From Paenibacillus sp. FSL H8-0332 (GTDB lineage Bacteria > Bacillota > Bacilli > Paenibacillales > Paenibacillaceae), in NCBI RefSeq assembly GCF_037963835.1, contig NZ_CP150145.1, forward strand, positions 6,200,001 to 6,264,000: a DNA stretch of 64,000 nucleotides, written 5' to 3'. Each line of letters starts with the position of its first letter. Position 1 is the stretch's first letter. A program made the translations under genes and the position numbers. Shown one piece after another: positions 25,642 through 33,316 of this stretch. The notes below the pieces were generated by a model, which was given only the letters and a program-made list of their open reading frames with translations, was not told the DNA's origin and searched no databases.

Positions 25642-26922
25642 ATGAACCTGCCAGCTTCCATTACCACCTATCTGAATGAGGCCGATGAACGGCTTGCCCA
25701 CCACCCGAAACTGCAGCAGTTGTTCCGCAACTGCTTCCCGAACACGCTGGAGACCACGACCAAGCTGCTGGAAGACGGCACGACCTTCGTGTTCACTGGC
25801 GATATCCCGGCCATGTGGCTGCGCGATTCGACGGAGCAGGTGCGGCACTATATTCCTTTTGCCAAAAACGACCCTGAATTGCAGCGGATTCTCCGCGGCC
25901 TGATTGCCCGCCAGATGTTCTATGTGAATATTGATCCGTACACCAATGCCTTCAACGAGACGGCAAGCGACAAGCATTACCGCGATACGGACGACTGTAA
26001 CTTGAACCCGTGGATGTGGGAGCGCAAATATGAGCTGGACTCCCTCTGCTTCGTCGTTCAACTGGCTTATATGTACTGGAAGGAAGCGGAGCAGACCGAT
26101 ATCTTCGATGCCGCCTGCTACCAGGCGCTGACCTCCATCGTGAACACGATCGAGACCGAGCAGCATCACGGGGAGAAGTCTCCTTACCATTTCATCCGCC
26201 AGACGCTTCAGGATACGGAGACACTGCATAATAACGGACGCGGAATGCCGGTCAACTACACCGGGATGAGCTGGTCGGGCTTCCGCCCGAGCGATGACAG
26301 CTGCGAATTCGGCTACAATATTCCCTCGAATATGTTCGCTGTGGTGATTCTGGGGTATATCGGCGAGATGGCAAGCGAGGTCTACCAGGATGAGCGGCTG
26401 GCGGCGAGAGCGGCGAAGCTGCGCAAGGAGATCGACTTCGGTATCCGCACCTACGGCATCGTGACCCATCCGAAATACGGCAGAATCTATGCCTATGAGA
26501 CGGACGGCTACGGCAATTACTCGCTGATGGACGATGCCGGAACTCCGGGGCTGATCTCCATTCCTTACATTGGTTATGTGGGCGTGGAGGATGAGATCTA
26601 TCAGAACACCCGCCGGTTCGCCCTCAGCTTCGACAACCCGTTCTACTTCGAGGGCAAGCACGCCAAGGGCATCGGTAGTCCGCACACTCCGGGCGGTTAC
26701 GTCTGGCATATGGCGCTGTCCATGCAGGCGCTGACGGCGGATAACGATGAGGAAATCAAAGAGCTGATCGATATGCTGATCCGCACCGATGCCGATACCG
26801 GCTACATGCACGAAGGCTTCCACCCGGATAACCCAGCCGACTTCTCGCGCGAGTGGTTCGCCTGGTCCAACAGCCTGTTCGCTACGCTGATCGGCAAGGC
26901 GATGGATAAGGGGCTGGTCTAG
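25642..26922 (+). CDS. GH125 exo-alpha-1,6-mannosidase
   Basis: A 426-residue (alpha/alpha)6-barrel enzyme of family GH125, which releases terminal alpha-1,6-mannose by inversion. The family motifs are present: GDIPAMWLRDSTEQVRHY near residue 58, NLNPWMWERKYELDSLC near 126, SGFRPSDDSCEFGYNIPSNM near 215 and HTPGGYVWHM near 350. The end EGFHPDNPADFSREWFAW is also typical. Length is normal and there is no signal peptide. GAGGAGG precedes the ATG by about 10 bases. It is co-transcribed with the GH38 gene and followed by a strong terminator at 26978, so the two form a two-gene unit. The call is secure. Confidence 0.94.
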   Translation: MNLPASITTYLNEADERLAHHPKLQQLFRNCFPNTLETTTKLLEDGTTFVFTGDIPAMWLRDSTEQVRHYIPFAKNDPELQRILRGLIARQMFYVNIDPYTNAFNETASDKHYRDTDDCNLNPWMWERKYELDSLCFVVQLAYMYWKEAEQTDIFDAACYQALTSIVNTIETEQHHGEKSPYHFIRQTLQDTETLHNNGRGMPVNYTGMSWSGFRPSDDSCEFGYNIPSNMFAVVILGYIGEMASEVYQDERLAARAAKLRKEIDFGIRTYGIVTHPKYGRIYAYETDGYGNYSLMDDAGTPGLISIPYIGYVGVEDEIYQNTRRFALSFDNPFYFEGKHAKGIGSPHTPGGYVWHMALSMQALTADNDEEIKELIDMLIRTDADTGYMHEGFHPDNPADFSREWFAWSNSLFATLIGKAMDKGLV

Positions 26923-26977
26923 TCCAGGGAAGCCTATTCAGCTCATTTTTCAGATATCCAGACAACTATTCCTATAC

Positions 26978-27024
26978 AAAAACGGCTACGGCCTCCTTGA
27001 TTTCAAGGGGCCGTAGCCGTTTTT
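26978..27024. terminator. Strong bidirectional terminator after GH125
   Basis: AAAAACGGCTACGGCC pairs with GGCCGTAGCCGTTTTT around a loop, giving a T-run on either strand. It lies about 55 bases after the GH125 stop codon. The tandem array follows directly. Confidence 0.9.
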
Positions 27025-27044
27025 GTGATAAAGCTGGCAATTTA

Positions 27045-27312
27045 GCCCGCGTCCAGCGGATTGAGGTGCACTAGTACCCTTCATTCTCACATTTGGCCCG
27101 CGTCCAGCGATATCAGGTGCATTAATACCCTTCATTTCCACTTTTGGCCCGCATCCGCGGAATTCAGGTGCATTAATACCCTTCATTCTCACTTTTGGCT
27201 CACGTCCGGCGAATTCAAAGGGATTTATCCCTCTCCTCCCCCCATTTAGCCCACTTCCGGCGAATTCAGAGGGATTTATCCCCCTGAATCTCCACTCAGC
27301 CCGCGTCCGGTA
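27045..27312. repeat. Tandem array of 51-bp units, 5 copies plus a partial, two core types
   Basis: Units starting GCCCGCGTCC-like begin at 27045, 27096, 27147, 27198, 27249 and 27299, four steps of 51 then one of 50. The first three carry the core AGGTGCATTAATACCC-like, the next two GGGATTTATCCC, the same core as the 39-kb array. The stretch lies between the 3' ends of converging genes. Open frames across it repeat every 17 residues and lack a ribosome site. Confidence 0.9.
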
Positions 27313-27375
27313 GCCCATCCTCATACTCATCTTATCTACGCCAGACAGTTCTCCTTACTCCTTTACACATAACAA

Positions 27376-27415
27376 ACGGCTGCGTCCTCCTTGAACTCAA
27401 GGAGGACGCAGCCGT
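27376..27415 (-). terminator. Terminator of deoC
   Basis: ACGGCTGCGTCCTCCTTGA pairs with AAGGAGGACGCAGCCGT, an exceptionally stable stem of 17 or more pairs with an ACTC loop. On the minus strand it lies 24 bases after the deoC stop and is followed by TTTGTT, a short T-tract. Confidence 0.8.
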
Positions 27416-27438
27416 CTACAGGTTAACCAATCTTCTAT

Positions 27439-28116
27439 TTAGTAGCCGCTCTGGCTCTGCTCGCCCTTGGCAATGGCTACGCCGCCGCTGGTTCCGATCC
27501 GGCTGGCGCCTGCGCCGATCATTACGAGCGCGTCTTCCGCGCTGCGTACACCGCCGGAGGCCTTCACGCCGATCTCAGGGCCGACCGTTGCCCGCATCAG
27601 GGCGATATCTTCCTTCGTTGCCCCGCCGGTCGAGAAGCCGGTTGAGGTCTTCACGAAGTCTGCGCCCGCTTCTACAGCAAGCTTGCAGGCACGGACCTTC
27701 TCCTCTTCAGTCAGCAGGCAGGCTTCAATAATAACCTTGGTCAGCGCTTTGCCGCGCGCGGCTTCAACTACAGCAACCATATCGCGCTTCACCAGCTCGT
27801 CATTGCCGTCCTTCAGTGCGCCGATATTGATGACCATATCCACCTCACCGGCACCGTTCGCAATGGCATCCTTCGTCTCAAAAGCCTTAGCCTCAGGAGT
27901 CGATGCCCCCAGCGGGAAGCCGATTACTGTACATACCTTCACTTCCGGTGTATCCTTCAGTACGGCATGCGCCGTGGCCACCCAAGCCGGATTCACGCAC
28001 ACAGAGGCGAATTTATAGGCTTTGGCCTCTTCGGCAAGCTTGATAATATCGTCTTTCCGGGCATCCGCCTTCAGCAGCGTATGATCAATAATCCCGGATA
28101 TTGTAGTTTCACTCAT
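27439..28116 (-). CDS. deoC: Deoxyribose-phosphate aldolase
   Basis: This 225-residue class I aldolase splits 2-deoxyribose-5-phosphate into glyceraldehyde-3-phosphate and acetaldehyde in deoxynucleoside breakdown. IDHTLLKADA begins the barrel, VCVNPAWV and VCTVIGFPLGA follow, and the Schiff-base Lys lies in DFVKTSTGF near residue 156. KASGGVRS carries the second active-site Lys, and the end GASRIGTSGG binds phosphate. The ATG at 28116 has GGAGG 8 bases upstream; the frame to 28131 has none. The gene stands alone, without the usual nucleoside kinases or phosphorylases beside it. The call is secure. Confidence 0.95.
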   Translation of the reverse strand: MSETTISGIIDHTLLKADARKDDIIKLAEEAKAYKFASVCVNPAWVATAHAVLKDTPEVKVCTVIGFPLGASTPEAKAFETKDAIANGAGEVDMVINIGALKDGNDELVKRDMVAVVEAARGKALTKVIIEACLLTEEEKVRACKLAVEAGADFVKTSTGFSTGGATKEDIALMRATVGPEIGVKASGGVRSAEDALVMIGAGASRIGTSGGVAIAKGEQSQSGY

Positions 28117-28264
28117 GTTCAATTCCTCCATATAATCGGAAATAGATGTTCACATCCCTTGTAATCATACCAATAGTTGGACGCTTTTGAAAGCTGGAGG
28201 GCATAACATCTGCTAAACCTGTATCCACTCCGGGCAATATAGATCACACCGCCGCCCCCTAGCC

Positions 28265-30022
28265 CTAGACATTCACCTGCCGGATGGCCTCCCGCAGATC
28301 GCCCGTACTCGCGCTGACGCTCAGCGAAGCCTCGTAGACTTCTTTGATTCGCGCCAATTGCAGATCGGTCAGCTCACGGATCTCCCGGGTCTGCTCTGAG
28401 ACCTCTCCGGCAATATCGGCCATGCTGCCCACCACTGCCGCAACCTCTTCCGAGCCGGCGGAGAGCTGCTCCGCTGTCGCCGACACATCAATGATCTGTC
28501 CGGCCACCTCACGGAAGGCGCTGGAGGCCTCCAGCAGAGCAGCCTCCGCTTCGGCTGACATCCGCACTCCTTCCTTCACTTCAGCGGACGCTTCCGTCAT
28601 CTGTACCCCGATGCTTGCCGAAGCCTGGCTGATATGCAGCAGCAGCTCGGCCACCCGCTCAGCCGAGGCTGCGGAGCCTTCCGCCAGCTTGCGTACTTCA
28701 CCGGCTACGACCGTGAAGCCTCGGCCATGCTCCCCCGCATGCGCCGCCTCAATCGAGGCATTCAGCGCCAGCAGCTTCGTCTGATCCGCAGACTGCCTGA
28801 TCGCAGCCAGCGCGCCTTCAATCTCATCCGTGTACCCTTGCAGCCGCAGCACAATATCCAGGGTCTCCCCGGTGGATAAGGAGATCGACTTCATCTGCTG
28901 ATTGGTATGGTTCATGGCCGTCTGGGACGCCTCTGCAATGTCCAGCGCCTTGACTGCGAATTCCGAGACCGCAGCCGAGGCCTCCGAGATGCGCGAGATG
29001 CCCAGCGCCATCTCATCCATAGCCACAGCGCTGCTCTGTGCGCCTTCCGTCTGCGAGTTAGCCCCGGCATGGATATCGCTGATTCTGCCGCTCACCGTCT
29101 CACTCATCTTCAGCACATCGTCGGCATTCCTGGCGAAGGTCTCGGAGGAGCCGTAGAGACTGTCGGATGCGTGAGACACTCCGGATACCATCCCTTTCAC
29201 TCTGGCATTCAGGTCCCCTGACATCTGGAGCATCGCCTGATAAGCCCTGCCAATCTCATCCCGGGAGGTGACCGGACGGGCATGCAGGATACGGGCTGCC
29301 CCGGCGAGATCCCCTTCGGCCATCGTGCCCGCGCTCTCTGTAATCGTCACTAGCGGACGCAAGGACCGGGAGACGAACCAGGCCAGCACTGCGAGTGCGC
29401 CCAGAGACAGCGCTAGAATAATACTATAGAGCGGCAGGCTCTCAATCAGGACATCACGGGTCAGCGTACTCAGCACAGCAACATCCGTATCAATGCCCAG
29501 CGCCCCGACCAGCTTCCCAGCGGTGTCCTTCATAGGAACGAATGCCGAGATATAATCCCCGTATTCGGGATTGCTGATCAGCGGCGTGCTGGCATTCTCT
29601 CCGGCAAGCACAGCCGTAACTGCGGCCGCTGGCATATCGGTAGTCTCATTAATCCCCGAAGCCAGCGGGTCTCCCTCCGGCCTGCCGTCAATCATCAGCT
29701 GCGGCTGGCGGGCATCATCAATCCGCACAAAATATACATAACGGGCACCAATCGACTTCCGGAACAGATCCAGTTCATGGCGGAGCGACCAATACAGGTC
29801 CGACTCCTGCGGATCGGCCAGGAATTCGCTGTAGCGGCCGGCATCAATCTGCGTCACATAATGGCTGGCAATACTCATGTTGTAGCTGCTGATCGTCCCT
29901 TTGACCGCTGATCCGGTGTTCACCCACTGAATGGCGGCATTGCCTGCTGTAATGCAGAGAATCACTAAAGTCATAACACAGAGAATACGGGCAATCAGTC
30001 TGGTTCGGATAAAAGAAAACAT
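28265..30022 (-). CDS. Methyl-accepting chemotaxis protein
   Basis: A 585-residue membrane chemoreceptor. A first helix at about 8-28 is followed by an extracytoplasmic Cache-type sensor (about 35-185, with YVYFVRIDD and LVGALGIDTD), a second helix (about 190-212), HAMP and a long cytoplasmic coiled coil. The hairpin tip (ALNASIEAAHAGEHGRGFTVVAGEVRKLAE) binds CheW and CheA. The start at 30022 is chosen for the GGGAAGG just upstream and because the helix follows directly; the longer frame to 30127 adds unrelated sequence. It stands alone with no che genes around. The ligand is unknown. An Asp/Tyr-rich sensor pocket suggests a small organic ligand, but this is weak. Confidence 0.92.
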   Translation of the reverse strand: MFSFIRTRLIARILCVMTLVILCITAGNAAIQWVNTGSAVKGTISSYNMSIASHYVTQIDAGRYSEFLADPQESDLYWSLRHELDLFRKSIGARYVYFVRIDDARQPQLMIDGRPEGDPLASGINETTDMPAAAVTAVLAGENASTPLISNPEYGDYISAFVPMKDTAGKLVGALGIDTDVAVLSTLTRDVLIESLPLYSIILALSLGALAVLAWFVSRSLRPLVTITESAGTMAEGDLAGAARILHARPVTSRDEIGRAYQAMLQMSGDLNARVKGMVSGVSHASDSLYGSSETFARNADDVLKMSETVSGRISDIHAGANSQTEGAQSSAVAMDEMALGISRISEASAAVSEFAVKALDIAEASQTAMNHTNQQMKSISLSTGETLDIVLRLQGYTDEIEGALAAIRQSADQTKLLALNASIEAAHAGEHGRGFTVVAGEVRKLAEGSAASAERVAELLLHISQASASIGVQMTEASAEVKEGVRMSAEAEAALLEASSAFREVAGQIIDVSATAEQLSAGSEEVAAVVGSMADIAGEVSEQTREIRELTDLQLARIKEVYEASLSVSASTGDLREAIRQVNV

Positions 30023-30196
30023 GGAGGCCTTCCCTTTCGCGCATAACAATTGCGTAGTTATAGTAGGGCCATCCGAACATGCAATGACAAATGTCCCTCT
30101 ACCGGAAAATTTCGACAAACTTTTCAAAAAACCTTTTCCAAAGACGGCGTGGACTATTAAAATTTGTAGGATGAGTCCTTTACATTATTATATTGT

Positions 30197-30243
30197 CAAA
30201 AAAAGGCTGCTTCTGAAGCCCAATCGCTCCAAAAACAGCCTTC
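30197..30243 (-). terminator. Terminator of the aroA-sulP unit
   Basis: On the minus strand AAGGCTG pairs with CAGCCTT, with an inner AGC...GCTTC helix, followed by TTTTTTT. It lies 14 bases after the SulP stop codon. Confidence 0.75.
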
Positions 30244-30256
30244 TGTCCTTGATCTC

Positions 30257-31711
30257 TCAATGGCCGCCCGAAGGCGACAACCCAACCCGCTGCACCAGCC
30301 GGGCACTTTCTTCATTTAGACCCGTGAGAGTGACCTTAGTACCCAGTGCCGCGTATTTGTCCATCGTCTTGGCAATAGCCCCCACCGCCGACTGATCCCA
30401 TACATGGGAACGGCTGAAGTCGATAATCACCTGCGCCGGATCACTGTCATACATGAATTCATTCACGAAATGGCTTGTTGTTCCGAAGAACAGCTGGCCC
30501 GATACTCGATAAGTCGTTACAGATGCCGTAGTATGAACACTCAGCTGGATGGAAGCGATTTTCCAGGCAAAAGATAAGGCACTCAGCAGCACGCCGAACA
30601 GCACGCCGATCGACAGATTATCGGTAGCTACTACTGTAACCACAGTGACCACCATGACCAGGGCATCGCTTAGCGGAACTCTCCGCAAGGAGGTCAGGGA
30701 CTTCCATTCAAAGGTGCTGATGCAGACCATAATCATTACACCGACCAGCGCACCCATAGGAATCTGCTTAACAACATCACCCAGCACAAGAATCAGGAAC
30801 AGCAGGAATATCCCGGAGACAAAAGTGGATAAGCGTGTCCGTCCGCCCGATTTCATATTGACCATCGACTGGCCGATCATCGCGCAGCCTGCCATGCCTC
30901 CGAAGAAGCCGGTCACGATGTTGGCCAGCCCCTGCCCCTTCGCTTCCCGGTTCTTGTCGCTGCCGGTGCCCGTGATATCATCAATCAGCGTGGCCGTCAT
31001 CAGCGATTCCAGTAATCCGACGACCGCGAGTGAGAGCGAATACGGCAGAATAATCAGCAGCGTATCCAGCGTCAAGGGAAGGCTTGGCAGATGGAATACC
31101 GGCAGCGCTGAGGTAATAGTCCCCATATCACCCACGGTTCTTACATCCAGACCCAGCACAATGCTCAGTACCGAGACTACGGCAATGGCGACCAGCGCCG
31201 ACGGCACCGCCTTGGTGAGCCGGGGAACCGTATAGATGATGACCAGCGTAAGAGCCACTAGTGCGTACATGATCCAGCCTTGCCCTTCAAAATGCACCAG
31301 CTGAGCCATAAAGATCAGAATCGCCAGCGCGTTGACAAAGCCCGTCATGACCGGCTGCGGCAGGAAGGTGATGAACCGGCCCAGCTTCAGCAGCCCCATC
31401 ACAATCTGCAGGATGCCAGCCAGCACCGTAGCCGCGAACAGATACTCAATGCCGTGTGACAGCACCAGGCTGCCGACCAAGAGCGCCATCGCTCCTGTCG
31501 CCGCCGAGATCATACCCGGCCGCCCGCCGGCGAAGGCCGTTACAATAGCGATACAGAAAGACGCGTACAATCCAACCATAGGGCTCACACCAGCAAGGAT
31601 GGAGAAAGCAATCGCTTCAGGAATTAAGGCAATAGCCACGGTCATGCCCGATAAAATATCACTCCGTGTGTTGGAGAACCAACCGTTGTTGTATGAGACG
31701 ACTTGCTTCAA
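30257..31711 (-). CDS. SulP family anion transporter with STAS domain
   Basis: A 484-residue membrane protein of the SLC26/SulP family. The transport core (about 10-370) has the family signature (SGMTVAIALIPEAIAFSILAGVSP) and SAATGAMALLVG. The cytoplasmic C-terminal STAS domain (about 385-480) contains VIIDFSRSHVWDQSAVGAI. These carriers move sulfate, bicarbonate or organic anions with a cation. The start is a TTG at 31711 with AGGAGG 9 bases before it; no ATG is suitably placed. It begins 41 bases after the DAHP synthase stop with no terminator between, so it probably shares the Phe T-box transcript. That link to aromatic synthesis is unusual, and the substrate cannot be told from sequence. 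Confidence 0.9.
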   Translation of the reverse strand: MKQVVSYNNGWFSNTRSDILSGMTVAIALIPEAIAFSILAGVSPMVGLYASFCIAIVTAFAGGRPGMISAATGAMALLVGSLVLSHGIEYLFAATVLAGILQIVMGLLKLGRFITFLPQPVMTGFVNALAILIFMAQLVHFEGQGWIMYALVALTLVIIYTVPRLTKAVPSALVAIAVVSVLSIVLGLDVRTVGDMGTITSALPVFHLPSLPLTLDTLLIILPYSLSLAVVGLLESLMTATLIDDITGTGSDKNREAKGQGLANIVTGFFGGMAGCAMIGQSMVNMKSGGRTRLSTFVSGIFLLFLILVLGDVVKQIPMGALVGVMIMVCISTFEWKSLTSLRRVPLSDALVMVVTVVTVVATDNLSIGVLFGVLLSALSFAWKIASIQLSVHTTASVTTYRVSGQLFFGTTSHFVNEFMYDSDPAQVIIDFSRSHVWDQSAVGAIAKTMDKYAALGTKVTLTGLNEESARLVQRVGLSPSGGH

Positions 31712-31752
31712 AATTTCAGTTCCTCCTAGTACGTGAATTCACCCTGTTCAAT

Positions 31753-32829
31753 TTAACGGTATAATCCCGAAGCCTTCACTTCATTGAAGAAGGTGTTGAA
31801 CTCCTCAATATTAAGCTGCTGCGCCGCATCGGACAAGGCAGTAGCCGGATCAGGATGCACCTCTACCATAATACCGTCGGCTCCGGCAGCAAGCGCGGCC
31901 TTGGCACATGGAATCAGGATATCCTTGCGTCCGGTGGAATGGGTGACATCGACCAGCACCGGCAGATGGCATTCCTGCTTGAGAATCGGCACCGCCGAGA
32001 TATCCAGCGTATTGCGCGTCGACCGCTCATAGGTGCGGATACCGCGTTCAATCAGCATAATCTCCATATTGCCGCGGGACATAATATATTCTGCCGCATG
32101 AACGAATTCATCCAGCGTGGCGGATAGTCCGCGCTTCAGCAGTACCGGCTTGTTCACTTCCCCTACCGCCTTGAGCAGCTCGAAGTTGTGCATGTTCCGC
32201 GCGCCGACCTGAATGACATCCACATAATCCAGCGCTTCTTCAATATGCCGGGGATCTACAATCTCACTAATCGTCAAAAGCCCGTATTCACTCGCCGCTT
32301 CACGCAGAATCCGCAGGCCATCCATGCCCAGTCCCTGGAAATCATAAGGTGAGGTCCGGGGCTTGAAGGCTCCGCCGCGCATAACCTTGACGCCTGCCTT
32401 CTGCAGGGCCGCAGCGACCGTACGGGTCTGCAGCTCGCTCTCCACCGAGCATGGGCCAGCCACCATCAGCGAGGATAATCCGCCTACAGTAACGCCGCCC
32501 GGCAGCTGAATGACCGTATCTTCCGCATGGTCTTTACGCGCTACCAGCAGGGTCTTCTTATGCTCCGTACTTTGCAAATCAAGCGAAGCGGAGAAAATCT
32601 GCTTGAACAGCGTGCGGATGGTTCCGTTCGTGAACGGCCCCTTATTGCCTGCCACCATTTTCTCCAGCATCGCCTTCTCCCGTTCAGGATCGAACTTCGG
32701 CACACCCTGCTTCTCCTTGAGCACCCCAATCTCCTGAACGATACCGGCACGCTCCGAGATCAGCTCCAGCAGCTGACCGTTAATTTCATCCAATCTTGCT
32801 CTCAGCTCATCCAATTCCACATTACTCAT
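31753..32829 (-). CDS. aroA: Bifunctional 3-deoxy-7-phosphoheptulonate synthase / chorismate mutase
   Basis: A 358-residue fusion. An AroQ-type chorismate mutase domain (about 1-85: LDEINGQLLELISERAGIVQEIG) is joined to a type I-beta DAHP synthase barrel (about 100-355: VAGPCSVES, GAFKPRTSPYDFQG, LLKRG, DVTHSTGRKD). It starts the shikimate pathway from PEP and erythrose-4-phosphate; the mutase part serves as a feedback sensor of chorismate and prephenate in Bacillus relatives. The length matches Bacillus AroA. The ATG at 32829 has AAAGGAG 9 bases upstream; frames further up run into the T-box. It is controlled by the T-box at 32879-33180 and leads the SulP gene. Confidence 0.95.
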   Translation of the reverse strand: MSNVELDELRARLDEINGQLLELISERAGIVQEIGVLKEKQGVPKFDPEREKAMLEKMVAGNKGPFTNGTIRTLFKQIFSASLDLQSTEHKKTLLVARKDHAEDTVIQLPGGVTVGGLSSLMVAGPCSVESELQTRTVAAALQKAGVKVMRGGAFKPRTSPYDFQGLGMDGLRILREAASEYGLLTISEIVDPRHIEEALDYVDVIQVGARNMHNFELLKAVGEVNKPVLLKRGLSATLDEFVHAAEYIMSRGNMEIMLIERGIRTYERSTRNTLDISAVPILKQECHLPVLVDVTHSTGRKDILIPCAKAALAAGADGIMVEVHPDPATALSDAAQQLNIEEFNTFFNEVKASGLYR

Positions 32830-32878
32830 TCCCAGACACTCCTTTGTGATATTAATAATTAAGGCTATGAACGAACGC

Positions 32879-33180
32879 AAAAAGACCCCCCGCCGCAAGG
32901 GACGAGGAGCCGTGGTACCACCCTTATTTAGAGCTGAATCCTGCTGACGCATCAGCACATGACGGCATACCTGAAGGTGACCGGCCGTGGATTCATTCTG
33001 TCTTACATCCGTTAACGCAGGAAGCGGGCCACCCTACCCATACCTGCTGCAGCAGTGTACTTCAGGGACCGACTCGGAAGTGAACTTCGGCACTAAACGT
33101 CTCATGAGGGTGCTCTCAGTCTCCGGCACGCCTTCCCTGTTAAGATCCGCTACGAAGTGCTTACTCTCTTCGTCATTGTC
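32879..33180 (-). promoter_or_regulatory. T-box riboswitch upstream of aroA, UUC (Phe) specifier
   Basis: On the minus strand the leader contains the T-box core AGGGTGGTACCACGG (from about 32924), which binds the free 3' end of uncharged tRNA. A GC-rich terminator (CCCTTGCGGCGGGG then TTTTT) follows. Upstream lie the Stem I marks GACGAAGAGAGTA and TGAGAGCACC. Lining it up with the glnS leader places the specifier in GAAGTTCACTTCCGAG, giving UUC (positions 33084-33082). It would read through when tRNA-Phe is uncharged and so raise aromatic synthesis. Confidence 0.88.
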
Positions 33181-33204
33181 ATTACAAGGTATATCAGTGC
33201 TGCT

Positions 33205-33233
33205 TATGCACCAGTTTCTGCTATCTTAATCAA
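33205..33233 (-). promoter_or_regulatory. Candidate promoter of the aroA T-box transcript
   Basis: TTGATT at 33233-33228 and TGCATA at 33210-33205 are separated by 17 bases on the minus strand. They sit at the right distance before the T-box Stem I. The -10 box is a weak match. Confidence 0.4.
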
Positions 33234-33316
33234 AAAGACTTCCAGATGCAAGACATCACAGCACTGCATTGCAGCTTTACCTCAGTATTGTGATTATTTT
33301 GTGAAGAGAGGACTGC

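Noticed and set aside
25618..26823. 401-residue minus-strand open frame inside GH125
   Set aside because: Shadow frame; GH125 motifs are unambiguous on the plus strand.
26986..27330. 114-residue open frame with repeated GINP/EFAG
   Set aside because: It translates the 51-bp tandem array and reads through a terminator.
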